Shown: positions 26,581-35,331, numbered from the stretch's first letter. The stretch is 64,000 nucleotides of DNA from Clostridia bacterium (GCA_910575245.1 CAJTEN010000003.1:62001-126000); one strand, 5' to 3'. Translations and numbers: made by a program. Notes: generated from the letters alone by a model not told the origin.

Positions 26581-26740
26581 GTATGATCCACTTTAATTAA
26601 CCTTATGTTTCACTTGTCTAAATTTCCATCTGCCGCGTTAGCTTCACTTGACGATGCTACCGGCATCGCCGCGCTCAGCTGCCTTGCAGAGTGAAAATTT
26701 ATCCTGCGTGAAACATTAAGGTAATTAAGGTGAATCATAC
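26581..26740. repeat. 160-bp palindromic element abutting a stop codon
   Basis: The 33-nt outer arms 26581-26613 and 26708-26740 are imperfect reverse complements (for example TTAATTAACCTTATGTTTCAC against GTGAAACATTAAGGTAATTA). Inner arms TAAATTTCCATCTGC and GCAGAGTGAAAATTTA also pair. The right end coincides with the last base of the phosphoribosyltransferase stop codon. The layout suggests a MITE-like insertion or a very long 3' hairpin. Its sequence is unrelated to the other palindromes here. Confidence 0.65.
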
Positions 26741-27384
26741 TAGTCGATGATGGAATATCCATACGCATTTGCAAATGCATCAATCTTCCTGCCGTCCCGG
26801 CACATGGAACACCCTTCCGGACTGTAGGTTTTATAATCCGGCAGATCTGCTGTGGTAAACAAGGAATTGATCGGCTTGCCCAGGACACTGTTGGCAGCGC
26901 TGAAGATAGCGCTCACACCATTGATCTTGGCGCCGTAATATTTCAAAGCCTGGACCGCTTTCACGATAGTCTGTCCTGTGGTTGCGGAAGCCAGAAGCAG
27001 GAGTATATTCTTGTCCCGGATCATGGGAACCATATTTTCCCGAATAACGAGTTGGCCTGAATTGACATACTCAGGGGTTACTATGTAGATTGTATTGTGG
27101 GAGTTCATGGAATAAACACCTGCCCTGGTAAGATCCTCAGCCAGAAAGGCGCCTATTGTCTCACAGCCGTCAATGCATACAATCGTGTCTACCACAGTTG
27201 TAGCCAATATTTGTCCGCTCAGAGCCTTCGCGGCCGCAGAGGCTTCACTGAGCCTGCACTTTAAGGTAGTCATATCCAGAAAATAATTTACGTGGGAATT
27301 CGGCGTCACAAAATGTCCCGGAATTGCCTTCAAAATAACATCAGGATGCTCCTTCGATCTGATTTTTACAGCTTTACTCTGCAT
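26740..27384 (-). CDS. Phosphoribosyltransferase, type I fold
   Basis: This 214-residue protein resembles orotate/purine phosphoribosyltransferases: an acidic CIDGCET segment and a P-loop region LLLASATTGQTIVKAVQAL near residue 130 where PRPP binds. The usual two consecutive acidic residues before the loop are not present, so activity is uncertain. The C-terminus has a CSMCRDGRKID motif with two cysteines. The neighbours (GNB/LNB catabolism downstream in the alphabet of the strand) give no clue to substrate. The ATG at 27384 has AGGAGG upstream. Confidence 0.7.
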   Translation of the reverse strand: MQSKAVKIRSKEHPDVILKAIPGHFVTPNSHVNYFLDMTTLKCRLSEASAAAKALSGQILATTVVDTIVCIDGCETIGAFLAEDLTRAGVYSMNSHNTIYIVTPEYVNSGQLVIRENMVPMIRDKNILLLLASATTGQTIVKAVQALKYYGAKINGVSAIFSAANSVLGKPINSLFTTADLPDYKTYSPEGCSMCRDGRKIDAFANAYGYSIID

Positions 27385-27541
27385 AAAAATTCCTCCTTTT
27401 CCTTGGCAGGTTTATAGCAGTCCACATTCACTTACGCCCAACCCATCCAATATATGTTATTATATTTTACCAAATTTTTAGTATAAAATCTACACCTATT
27501 TATCGATTCTGACCGCTTCGGGTAACAATAAGGCTTTAATG

Positions 27542-28672
27542 TTATCGGCAGATTCCTTTATACTGATTCACGACAGCTGTCATCTGTGCCCACTTTGCTT
27601 CCATATCCGACACCAGTTTGAACTGCGTTCTTGCCCTGTCTAAATTATGATGCTCCCGGTGGGTTCTGAAATAGACGTCTCCCATAAGAAAATCAGCCAG
27701 AAACCGTATGCCGCATTCGTATGTCATCAGCTTCGCTCCCATGGGAAGCATTTCTATCTCCGTCTCGGTAAGGCTTGTGCCACATCCCTCAAGGAATCCC
27801 TTCGTAAATACTTCGAACAGGGCAAGATCCAGTGTAACCTTGCTTAGGTCCTGCTCATCCTCGGCGCCTGTGCTGGCGCCGAAACGGATGGAATCACCGA
27901 AGTCATACAGAGAAAGCCCTGGCATTACAGTATCCAGATCGATAATGCAGAGGGCTTTTCTGTCAGCTTCATCAAACAGGATATTGTTAAGCTTTGTATC
28001 ATTATGAGTTACCCGGAGCGGTAATTTTCCTTCTCCCAGAAGATCTGTCAGAACCGCGGTGTCCTTTTCTCTGGCAAGAGCAAACGCTATCTCCTCTTCT
28101 GCCAATGCAGCCCTGCCCATTTTATCCTCCTGTACCGCTTTTAGAAAGTCGCGGAAACGGGAAGGGGTATTGTGGAAATTCGGAATGGTCTCATAAAGGT
28201 TTTCGGCAGGAAAATCCGTCAGCATCCGTTGGAAATTTCCGAAGGCTACGGCACTGTCATAGAAATCCTTCGGGCTTTCTACCTTCTCAAAGCACAGTGT
28301 CCTTTCCACAAACAGAAATATTCTCCAGTAATTTTGCTTCTGGTCTTTATAATAGCTTGCGCCGTCCGACGTTTTAACCACATTTAATGTTTCACGGTCC
28401 GGATCGCCGCCTTGTGTGAGGATCACACCGCGCAGATATTCCGTGACATTAACAACGTTTTCCATGAGCTGATGAGGATTCTTGAATATATCATGGTTCA
28501 TCCGCTGCAGAATGTATCTTCTCCGGCTGCCGTTTTCCGTTTCATAGACAAGCAGGAAGGTGTCATTGATGTGGCCGTTTCCATAGGGTTCCTTTTTGAC
28601 CAGTCTGCCTTTTATGGCGAATTGTGTGATCACTTCTTCGATTAATGCACATGTCTGTTTCTCTGTACTCAT
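27542..28672 (-). CDS. nahK: N-acetylhexosamine 1-kinase
   Basis: This is an APH/choline-kinase-fold sugar kinase of the NahK (LnpB) type, which phosphorylates GlcNAc/GalNAc at the anomeric position. The Brenner-type motif THNDTKLNNILFD is near residue 220 and the metal-binding DLDTVMPG near 244. At 376 residues it has the expected length. It overlaps the GH112 phosphorylase gene by 4 bases, which is the strongest support for the substrate: phosphorylase releases GalNAc/GlcNAc, kinase activates it. Confidence 0.88.
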   Translation of the reverse strand: MSTEKQTCALIEEVITQFAIKGRLVKKEPYGNGHINDTFLLVYETENGSRRRYILQRMNHDIFKNPHQLMENVVNVTEYLRGVILTQGGDPDRETLNVVKTSDGASYYKDQKQNYWRIFLFVERTLCFEKVESPKDFYDSAVAFGNFQRMLTDFPAENLYETIPNFHNTPSRFRDFLKAVQEDKMGRAALAEEEIAFALAREKDTAVLTDLLGEGKLPLRVTHNDTKLNNILFDEADRKALCIIDLDTVMPGLSLYDFGDSIRFGASTGAEDEQDLSKVTLDLALFEVFTKGFLEGCGTSLTETEIEMLPMGAKLMTYECGIRFLADFLMGDVYFRTHREHHNLDRARTQFKLVSDMEAKWAQMTAVVNQYKGICR

Positions 28673-30840
28673 AGATTCTCCTTAAAGTCTACCCATCTCA
28701 TTTCCATGGGCGCCAGATCAAGCTGTTCCAGTATTTTGCCGTGCACATACAGGTCTGTCTGTCTTGGCTCTTTCGAATTGTTAATGACTGCTATTTTACC
28801 TGTCTTCTCGAAAACTGCCAGTTCTGTGTCCATATTTGTGACATAGAACCTGAACATTTCTTCTTCCTGATGTGCGGCATAGTAGATGGCACGCAGCAAG
28901 ATGCGGCAATTCTGTGGAGAATAGGGAAGCCCGGCAAAATAAACACTCCGGCCCTTTCCATAGGCATTGACTACCAGACGGCTGTACTTTCCGTCCATAT
29001 TTAAAATCTGATAATGCCCGCCCTGGGCATAGATACGGCTCTTTCCCTCACCGAAGTCGATTTCGCCCGGCGTATCTGCCAGAATAAAGTGTTCAGGATT
29101 CGTTGCATTGTACTTGTCCGTACTCATGGAGAATCCCAGTTCTCTGTCTACACCGAGCACATCACTTAACTGGAAGAAACGGCCCTGATACTGGCAGGCG
29201 CTGGGTTCGCCTACGCCGATAAAACCACCGCCTTCATCCACGAATCTGCGGATGGCACAGACCACTTTCTCATCTTTCCAGTTGTCTGCTCCGCTCCAGG
29301 AAGTGTAGGCATCTCCTGCGTTAATAATTACTCTGACCTCAGGATCAATCCCTTCCCTGATCTGGTCGAAGGTCAAAAACTCCACATCAATGGGCATGCC
29401 GCTTAAACATTCGATTACTCCGACATAGGAATAGATTTCTCTGTACCACAGAGCGTGATGCACCTGATTGGCCATCCATCTTCGAAGATTGCCCCAACAG
29501 TTCAGAATGCCCACTTTAAAGGGAGCCGTATAGGCTTTGGTACCTTGCATATTCTGATGGATCTGACGGAACTCCGCGACAACTCGACTGACCTGGTCGA
29601 TAAATCCCGGCCAATTTGCGGCAAGCTTCAGATAACCGCCATATCCGATTCTGTCTAAAGGAGAACGTAAGATTGCTCTTCTCGCCTTCATCCAGTTATC
29701 CTGTGCTTCCCCGATGGGATCTCCGCCTTCGGTGAAGACATCCGGGAAGAAGTAAGGAAGGAGCCGTCCTTCTGTGTATTTAACACCTTTGATGTCTGAG
29801 ATCATCCGCATGGTGACACCGTCTCCCACGGATCCGACTACGGCGTCCAGGCCGATGGATTCAAAATATTTTCCGTAGGGTTCTGTCCCGATCCAGTGAT
29901 CACCGAGGAACATCATAGCCTCTTTGCCATAGCTGTGCACGATATCGACCAGCTCTTTTGCCAGCTTGCAGACCTCTATCTGCTGAAACTCAATAAAATC
30001 CCGGAATTCCTTGGATGGCACGCGGAAAATAGAATTATGATACCCCTGGTCTACAATGAATTCGGGACGGAAGGGGTAGCCGGCCCACTTTTCAAACTGC
30101 TCCAGAATATAGGGACTTACACTGGCGCTATAGCCGAACCATTCTACAAATTTCTCTCTTTTCTGGTCATCAAAGGTCAGCGTGAACTGATGAAAAAAGG
30201 TCGTAAACCGTACCACATCCACATGCGGATTCTCTTCGCACCATCTCTTAAGCTTATCCTTGACATAAACCTGTGTCTTAGGCTGTCTTACATCGTATGT
30301 CAGCTGATGCGGGGCATCTTTCCAGTCATTGGTAATAAAATTATACATATGGACCGGATCCCAGATCAGGAAGGCAAGGAAACTGACGGTATATTGATGA
30401 TAAGGGATCGACTGGATCACGGCCTCTCCGGAAGCCTCATCATACTCCCATCTGTCAACCGGCACAACTTCTCCTGTTGTTCTGTCGATAACTTCCCACC
30501 ATCGCTTCGGGGAATCGATGGTATTAACCTTAAGCTGCTGGGTATGAAAACCCTTCATAAGTTCTATGCGGAGCACATCTCCTCTTGCCGTGACACGGTC
30601 ACTGATCAGATATTCCTGCTGAATCTCTTCCGGATTCTTCATGGCCCAGTCATTGTCTTTCCTGGTTGTGTAATATGTGGCATAGATCCTGGCATCCTGG
30701 CTCAGCAGTTCTTCCGGCATAGTCGTACCGTCGCAGTCCCGCAGCGCATCTGCTCCCAGCAGGTTTTTCAGCCGTATCGTCTCATCGACCATATCCACGT
30801 CTGTGGGCAATGTCAGCCGCCCCGTATTTTCCGTATTCAT
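28669..30840 (-). CDS. lnpA: 1,3-beta-galactosyl-N-acetylhexosamine phosphorylase (GH112)
   Basis: The enzyme phosphorolyses galacto-N-biose and lacto-N-biose I to Gal-1-P and N-acetylhexosamine, the core step in using mucin O-glycans and milk oligosaccharides. The 723-residue length is normal. Asp314 in MMFLGDHWIGTEP corresponds to the catalytic acid of the bifidobacterial enzyme, and the WFGYS and RFTTFFHQFT blocks are typical. There is no signal peptide, so it acts in the cytoplasm. A SigA promoter is at 30930-30958. No dedicated transporter is present nearby. Confidence 0.95.
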   Translation of the reverse strand: MNTENTGRLTLPTDVDMVDETIRLKNLLGADALRDCDGTTMPEELLSQDARIYATYYTTRKDNDWAMKNPEEIQQEYLISDRVTARGDVLRIELMKGFHTQQLKVNTIDSPKRWWEVIDRTTGEVVPVDRWEYDEASGEAVIQSIPYHQYTVSFLAFLIWDPVHMYNFITNDWKDAPHQLTYDVRQPKTQVYVKDKLKRWCEENPHVDVVRFTTFFHQFTLTFDDQKREKFVEWFGYSASVSPYILEQFEKWAGYPFRPEFIVDQGYHNSIFRVPSKEFRDFIEFQQIEVCKLAKELVDIVHSYGKEAMMFLGDHWIGTEPYGKYFESIGLDAVVGSVGDGVTMRMISDIKGVKYTEGRLLPYFFPDVFTEGGDPIGEAQDNWMKARRAILRSPLDRIGYGGYLKLAANWPGFIDQVSRVVAEFRQIHQNMQGTKAYTAPFKVGILNCWGNLRRWMANQVHHALWYREIYSYVGVIECLSGMPIDVEFLTFDQIREGIDPEVRVIINAGDAYTSWSGADNWKDEKVVCAIRRFVDEGGGFIGVGEPSACQYQGRFFQLSDVLGVDRELGFSMSTDKYNATNPEHFILADTPGEIDFGEGKSRIYAQGGHYQILNMDGKYSRLVVNAYGKGRSVYFAGLPYSPQNCRILLRAIYYAAHQEEEMFRFYVTNMDTELAVFEKTGKIAVINNSKEPRQTDLYVHGKILEQLDLAPMEMRWVDFKENL

Positions 30841-30929
30841 AGATTTCTATACCTCCCTCGCAAAATGTATAAACACATCGTTTCTGCCGCCGATGGCGGC
30901 ATGGTTAATAAGTATGGGTCTTATCTTTA

Positions 30930-30958
30930 AGTATAGAGAATTCAGCTCTTAAAAGCAA
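30930..30958 (-). promoter_or_regulatory. SigA-type promoter of the lnpA-nahK operon
   Basis: TTGCTT (30958 to 30953), a 17-bp spacer and TATACT (30935 to 30930). The leader holds a small hairpin TGCCGCC-ATC-GGCGGCA around 30883-30899. Confidence 0.7.
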
Positions 30959-30960
30959 CA

Positions 30961-31043
30961 AAAAATCAGACAATTATTTGAATATTCACAACAAGGAAGC
31001 CGAAAGGCTGAATTGCTGTAAATTTCAAATAATGTCTGATTTT
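30961..31043 (-). terminator. Long terminator after the YbjQ gene, enclosing a dispersed repeat
   Basis: Arms 30961-30982 and 31024-31043 pair over about 20 bp with one bulge, and on the minus strand the stem is followed by TTTTTTGTTGCTTTT. The loop contains an inverted copy (about 30990-31020) of the AACAGTTCAGCC-family repeat, including AGCC-GAAA-GGCT. Confidence 0.75.
30990..31021 (-). repeat. Dispersed repeat, AACAGTTCAGCC family (copy 5, inverted)
   Basis: On the minus strand it reads TACAGCAATTCAGCC then TTTCGGCTTCC. It is nested inside the loop of the terminator 30961-31043. Confidence 0.55.
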
Positions 31044-31105
31044 CGTTCTGATTATGGTGCGGACAGATTACTTACATAATCTTACATACGCAGCGGAAGC
31101 TCCGG

Positions 31106-31423
31106 CTACTGATTTTTGTATTTGACAGCCGTGCCGTATGCGATCACTTCCGCGGCTCCCTGCATGACTGAGGAAGAGGCATAACGGACATTTACAACTG
31201 CGTCGGCTCCCAATGACTGGGCTTCATCCACCATACGCTTAACGGCGATCTGCCTGGCCTGGTTCAGCATATCCGTGTATTCTGTGACTTCGCCGCCGAC
31301 CAGCGTCTTGATTCCTGCCATGAAATCCTTTCCGAAATTCTTGGTCTGTACAATACTCCCTTTCACAATTCCCAATGTTTCCAGTTCCTTCCCGGAAATA
31401 TAATCAGTATTTACGAGCAACAT
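31106..31423 (-). CDS. YbjQ (DUF74) family protein
   Basis: YbjQ-type proteins form pentameric barrels of unknown function, sometimes called heavy-metal-binding without proof. The 105-residue sequence has the GADAVVNVRYASSSVM block near residue 70 and GGEVTEYTDML near 43. The ATG at 31423 follows GGAGGAG; the longer TTG start at 31441 lies in that site. It overlaps the merR-family gene by 20 bases, so the two are translationally coupled. Confidence 0.9.
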   Translation of the reverse strand: MLLVNTDYISGKELETLGIVKGSIVQTKNFGKDFMAGIKTLVGGEVTEYTDMLNQARQIAVKRMVDEAQSLGADAVVNVRYASSSVMQGAAEVIAYGTAVKYKNQ

Positions 31424-32045
31424 CTTCTTCTCCTCCTTCAATTTCTTTTATTCTCTGCATCAGCGACAGGATGACCGCCACGATTACAACTACCGGTATC
31501 AGAATGAAGAATCCCAGCAGCCATACAGGAATCGGATCCTCTGTATATCCCCAGACAAAGACCAGAATGAGAAAGATCATAAAGAGGATCATGGCTCCGG
31601 CAGCGATGACGGAGCCGCGTTTTTTACGGATAACATCTTGTTTGTCCGCATTTGAAAACCTTGTACCATTTCTTTCCATTTCTACCATCCTTTCCAGATA
31701 TTGTTCAGGGGAAAGGTCGGGGTACTGGCAGCGTTCTTTGCTGAGAGCAAGGCACAGCCCGGACATTTCCGCCAGATTTGCCCGTTCGCGTTCCAGAACG
31801 ATGATCTGTCTCTGCATAGCGTCCTCCAAAAGCAGGTTGCCGTTCTGAATTCTGCGGATCTCTTCGATCGGCAGAGACAGCTTGCGGAGAAGCTTGATCT
31901 TCTTCAGTTCACTGACTTCTTCCTCCGTATAATCGCGATATCCGTTTTCCATATTTCGTTTGGGGGACAGGAGTCCCTGCTGCTCATAGAAACGGATATT
32001 CCGCTTGGTGATGCCTACCTGCTGCTCCACTTCGTTGATCTTCAT
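31404..32045 (-). CDS. Membrane-anchored MerR family regulator
   Basis: Residues 1-70 are a MerR winged helix (MKINEVEQQVGITKRNIRFY, then NGYRDYTEEEV). A coiled-coil dimerisation helix follows to about 125. Unusually, the C-terminus carries two hydrophobic segments (about 145-166 and 173-195), so the regulator should be membrane-bound. The frame runs to 32159, but ATG 32045 has AGAGGA and the family N-terminus. Its promoter (32086-32116) has the 19-bp spacer and dyad typical of MerR-controlled promoters, which suggests autoregulation of merR-ybjQ. Confidence 0.88.
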   Translation of the reverse strand: MKINEVEQQVGITKRNIRFYEQQGLLSPKRNMENGYRDYTEEEVSELKKIKLLRKLSLPIEEIRRIQNGNLLLEDAMQRQIIVLERERANLAEMSGLCLALSKERCQYPDLSPEQYLERMVEMERNGTRFSNADKQDVIRKKRGSVIAAGAMILFMIFLILVFVWGYTEDPIPVWLLGFFILIPVVVIVAVILSLMQRIKEIEGGEEDVARKY

Positions 32046-32085
32046 AAGTCTGAAATCCTCTCGTTTCTTTCCTCCTGATACAATC

Positions 32086-32116
32086 AGAATAAAGCTTCCA
32101 CAAGGTGGAATGTCAA
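32086..32116 (-). promoter_or_regulatory. MerR-type promoter with 19-bp spacer and perfect dyad
   Basis: TTGACA (32116 to 32111) and TATTCT (32091 to 32086) are separated by 19 bp, and the spacer contains the perfect dyad TTCCAC-CTT-GTGGAA (32110 to 32096). Overlong spacers with a central dyad are the hallmark of MerR-activated promoters; the gene downstream is a MerR family regulator. Confidence 0.85.
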
Positions 32117-32159
32117 TACCTGTCATAAAAAAACTAAAATATCCAAACCGGCGGAACAA

Positions 32160-32861
32160 TCAACAAACCGCGTCAAGCGGTGTAAATCTGTGAGTTCTGT
32201 CATCACTTGCCGCCGAGTCCGTGTAGGTTTCCAGACGGGTAATCTGACAGGCGCCCTCCGGAATTGTCATCCCGGTAAACTGACAGAATTTCTCCATGAC
32301 CATGACGGGCTTTATACTGCCGCTGCTGCTGGCGTTGACCAGCATGTAGACAGAGCCGTCCTGTTCGGCTGTCAGTTCATAGATGCCCTGCTTTAAATCT
32401 AATTCCACAACGCTTTTCTTCGTCTCTTTGGTGTAGGGAATAGTCTCCTGTGCATAGAAATCCTGCAGCTTGTGCTGCAGATCCTCAATGGGGAATCTGC
32501 CTTCTTTCATCTTTAGCCGGTAAGATGCCGCAGATACGCTTGCCATGGCATTTTGGGCGTTATCAGGCAGTACACTGACGGACAGGATTTCCACGCCCTC
32601 CACCATGACCTGATTAAGGGCTTGTTTCATAGCTTCTGCGGAGGTCATGGACAATACTTCGATGTCCATGTATTCTCCGGTACTTTCAATTCCGACACCC
32701 AGGGGCGCCGCAAAAGACATGATCTGATGCGGGCTGAAACCTTCCGAATATTTTACGTCGATTCCCGCGCGCCGGATCGCTTTCTGAAAGAAGCGCATCA
32801 TGTCCAGGTGGCCGATATATTTCATCGTGCCGTATTTGGCAAATTTTATCCGTATTTTCAT
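32160..32861 (-). CDS. TIGR03936 (DUF2344) radical-SAM-associated protein
   Basis: This 233-residue protein is encoded with the TIGR03960 radical SAM protein in many Firmicutes; its function is not established. It starts MKIRIKFAKYGTMKYIGHLDMMRFFQKAIRRAG (only the opening 20 residues are diagnostic) and contains YSEGFSPHQIMSFAAPLGVG near 39. It overlaps the upstream gene by 4 bases. In related genomes rng usually follows directly, but here a 5.5-kb block separates them. Confidence 0.9.
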   Translation of the reverse strand: MKIRIKFAKYGTMKYIGHLDMMRFFQKAIRRAGIDVKYSEGFSPHQIMSFAAPLGVGIESTGEYMDIEVLSMTSAEAMKQALNQVMVEGVEILSVSVLPDNAQNAMASVSAASYRLKMKEGRFPIEDLQHKLQDFYAQETIPYTKETKKSVVELDLKQGIYELTAEQDGSVYMLVNASSSGSIKPVMVMEKFCQFTGMTIPEGACQITRLETYTDSAASDDRTHRFTPLDAVC

Positions 32862-34786
32862 AACAAACCTCCCTCAGGCAGTGAAGCTGCCGCATGTTCC
32901 TCCATGCCGCCGTTTCGTGCGGCATCTGTGGGACAGATGCCGCACCGGAAACGGCCGGCACCGCAGCCCTGACACTGTACTTTGCAGTTGGGAGATACGG
33001 TCTGCTCTTTGGCTCTGTTCCATTCCCTGAGCAAAAACTGTCTGCTGACACCGCAGTCTATAAAATCCCAGGGGAATATTTCATCGTCGGCTCTTTCTCT
33101 GGTGGTATAGAATCCGATATCCACGCCGCAGGCATCGAAACATTCCATCCATACATCATTGTGGAAGTATTCACTCCAGGAATCAAACAGGCAGCCTCTT
33201 TTGTAGGCTTCCAGAATAACCTGGGACACTCTGCGGTCGCCTCTTGCGAACACGCCTTCGAGCACACTCACGTCGGCCTCATGCCAGTTATATTTGATGC
33301 TTTTCTGGTTTAATTGTTCCATGATTCCCTTTTTCGTATGATAAGCCTTTTCCAGAAATTCCTCTTTGGTACACATGGGCGCCCATTGAAACGGGGTAAA
33401 GGGCTTGGGAATGAAAAAGGAGGTACTTGCAACGATTTGTACTTTACCGTTGATGCGTTTCTCTTTCGGTACTGTCTCGAAAAAGGTTGCGGCAATTTTA
33501 TTGGAGAGTTCGCCGATTCCCCGGATATCCTCTTCTGTCTCTGTGGGAAGTCCCAGCATGAAATAAAGTTTTACCCTGGTCCATCCGCCTTCAAAGGCGA
33601 GTGCCGCGCCATTGAGAATTACTTCTTCGGTCAGACCCTTGTTGATTACATCCCGAAGCCTCTGGCTGCCTGCTTCCGGTGCAAATGTGAGGCTGCTCTT
33701 CTTCACATCCTGTACCTTGCTCATCACGTCCAGAGAGAAGGCGTCGATCCGAAGGGACGGCAGGGAGATGTTGATATGCTTCCTGTCACAGTCTTCAATC
33801 AGAAAATCCAGCAATTCATTCAGACAGGAATAGTCGCTGGAACTTAAGGAACTGAGTGAGATTTCCTCATGTCCTGTATTCTTAAGCATTTCCACAGCAT
33901 AATTTTTCAGCTTGTCCACGTGGCGTTCCCGTACCGGACGGTAAATCTGTCCGGCCTGGCAGAAACGGCAGCCGCGGATACAGCCTCTTTGAATCTCCAG
34001 GACTACCCGGTCCTGCGTTACCTTGATAAAAGGCACTACCGGTTTCAGGGGATAGTGCGCATCCGACACATCAGTCACGACTTCTTTCCTGACCGTATCG
34101 GGAATATTATCGTATAATTTTCTGCGTCCTCTTATCGTGCCGTCCTCCTGGTAGGTTTCCTCATAAAACTGCGGCACATAGATTCCGGGAATCCGCGCGG
34201 CGCCGCGCAAAAAGTCCTGACGCGTTCCGCCGGCGCGTTTATTGGCAAGATACCAGTCGAATAGTCTGCGGTACTGTGTCTCTGCTTCTCCGATATAAAA
34301 CAGATCAAAGAAAGCTGCAATCGGCTCCGGATTATAAGTACAGGGGCCGCCGCCGATTACAACAGGCATATTCTCACCTCTGTCAACCGCAAGCAGAGGA
34401 AGCTGCGCAAGGTCAAGTATCTGAAGAATATTGGTATAACACATTTCATACTGGAGCGTAATTCCCAGAAAATCCATATCTTTAACAGGCTGCTGGGACT
34501 CTAAACCAAAAAGGGGAATATGGTTCTTACGCATGATCCGGTCCAGATCCACCCAGGGAGAATAGACGCGCTCACACCATACATCATCCCAAGAATTCAG
34601 CATACTGTAGATGATCTGAATGCCAAGATGTGACATACCGATTTCATAGACATCGGGAAAACACATAGCGAAGCGCACCGCCGTCTTTGCCCCGTCTTTC
34701 ATGACAGAGTTGACCTCGTTCCCGATATAGCGGGCGGGTTTTTCAATCTGCAATAAAATATCGTCACTTAATGCCAGTTTTCTCAT
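32858..34786 (-). CDS. TIGR03960 B12-binding-domain radical SAM protein
   Basis: The 642-residue protein has an N-terminal cobalamin-binding-like domain and a radical SAM core with the cluster motif GCIRGCRFCQAG (near residue 267). The C-terminus has a cysteine-rich tail (CKVQCQGCGAG...CGICP), likely an additional metal site. The reaction and substrate are unknown; a role in RNA or ribosome modification has been suggested only by its neighbours. It heads the TIGR03960-TIGR03936 pair. Confidence 0.92.
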   Translation of the reverse strand: MRKLALSDDILLQIEKPARYIGNEVNSVMKDGAKTAVRFAMCFPDVYEIGMSHLGIQIIYSMLNSWDDVWCERVYSPWVDLDRIMRKNHIPLFGLESQQPVKDMDFLGITLQYEMCYTNILQILDLAQLPLLAVDRGENMPVVIGGGPCTYNPEPIAAFFDLFYIGEAETQYRRLFDWYLANKRAGGTRQDFLRGAARIPGIYVPQFYEETYQEDGTIRGRRKLYDNIPDTVRKEVVTDVSDAHYPLKPVVPFIKVTQDRVVLEIQRGCIRGCRFCQAGQIYRPVRERHVDKLKNYAVEMLKNTGHEEISLSSLSSSDYSCLNELLDFLIEDCDRKHINISLPSLRIDAFSLDVMSKVQDVKKSSLTFAPEAGSQRLRDVINKGLTEEVILNGAALAFEGGWTRVKLYFMLGLPTETEEDIRGIGELSNKIAATFFETVPKEKRINGKVQIVASTSFFIPKPFTPFQWAPMCTKEEFLEKAYHTKKGIMEQLNQKSIKYNWHEADVSVLEGVFARGDRRVSQVILEAYKRGCLFDSWSEYFHNDVWMECFDACGVDIGFYTTRERADDEIFPWDFIDCGVSRQFLLREWNRAKEQTVSPNCKVQCQGCGAGRFRCGICPTDAARNGGMEEHAAASLPEGGLL

Positions 34787-34860
34787 AATATAGTAGTATC
34801 CTTCTGCGTGTAAAGTATTTTATTGGGAAACACATCCCAGGATTTAGTATATTAGATTCG

Positions 34861-35313
34861 TTAATCAAAATCAAGAAGAGAAGCCAGCCCTTCCATGGTC
34901 TTATTGCCCTCTGTATCATACAGGTGAAACGTATCGGCTATGATCATATCATGTAACTGATTCGTTGTATAGGCGCCTATCCGTCCGTCCTTCGTGTCGC
35001 AGAGCAGAAATCCTACAAAAAGAAGCACTGCCAGAATCATGCGGTATCGGAATGTGCCTGCTGAAATGGCCGGTACGTTTTCGCCCTGCCCGGAGGGAAG
35101 CTGATTGTTTTCATAGGGGAATGATGCAGAGAGCTTTCCCTTATCAAACAGCGGCGGCTGTGTGTCGGTTCCGTATAAGATTTGCTCCCGCTGTCTGATC
35201 TTCATGCGGTTTCCCTGATTCTCCGCCCGGATAAATTGTGCCAATTGCATTTTCTTTTCCAAAGGAATTTTATGGTCCATCTGTGATGCCTGCCTGGATA
35301 TCTGTTGCTTCAT
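34861..35313 (-). CDS. Hypothetical single-pass membrane protein
   Basis: This 150-residue protein has a charged, probably coiled-coil N-terminus, one transmembrane segment (about 89-105) and a short acidic tail. I do not recognise a family. It lies between the his operon terminator and the TIGR03960 gene, 74 bases upstream of the latter on the same strand. ATG 35313 is used for lack of a better choice; the ribosome binding site is weak. Confidence 0.6.
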   Translation of the reverse strand: MKQQISRQASQMDHKIPLEKKMQLAQFIRAENQGNRMKIRQREQILYGTDTQPPLFDKGKLSASFPYENNQLPSGQGENVPAISAGTFRYRMILAVLLFVGFLLCDTKDGRIGAYTTNQLHDMIIADTFHLYDTEGNKTMEGLASLLDFD

Positions 35314-35331
35314 TCTATGATTTGTTTCACC

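Noticed and set aside
29896-30930. 344-codon plus-strand frame inside the GH112 gene
   Set aside because: It is antisense to a gene with a confirmed catalytic residue and has no family motif.
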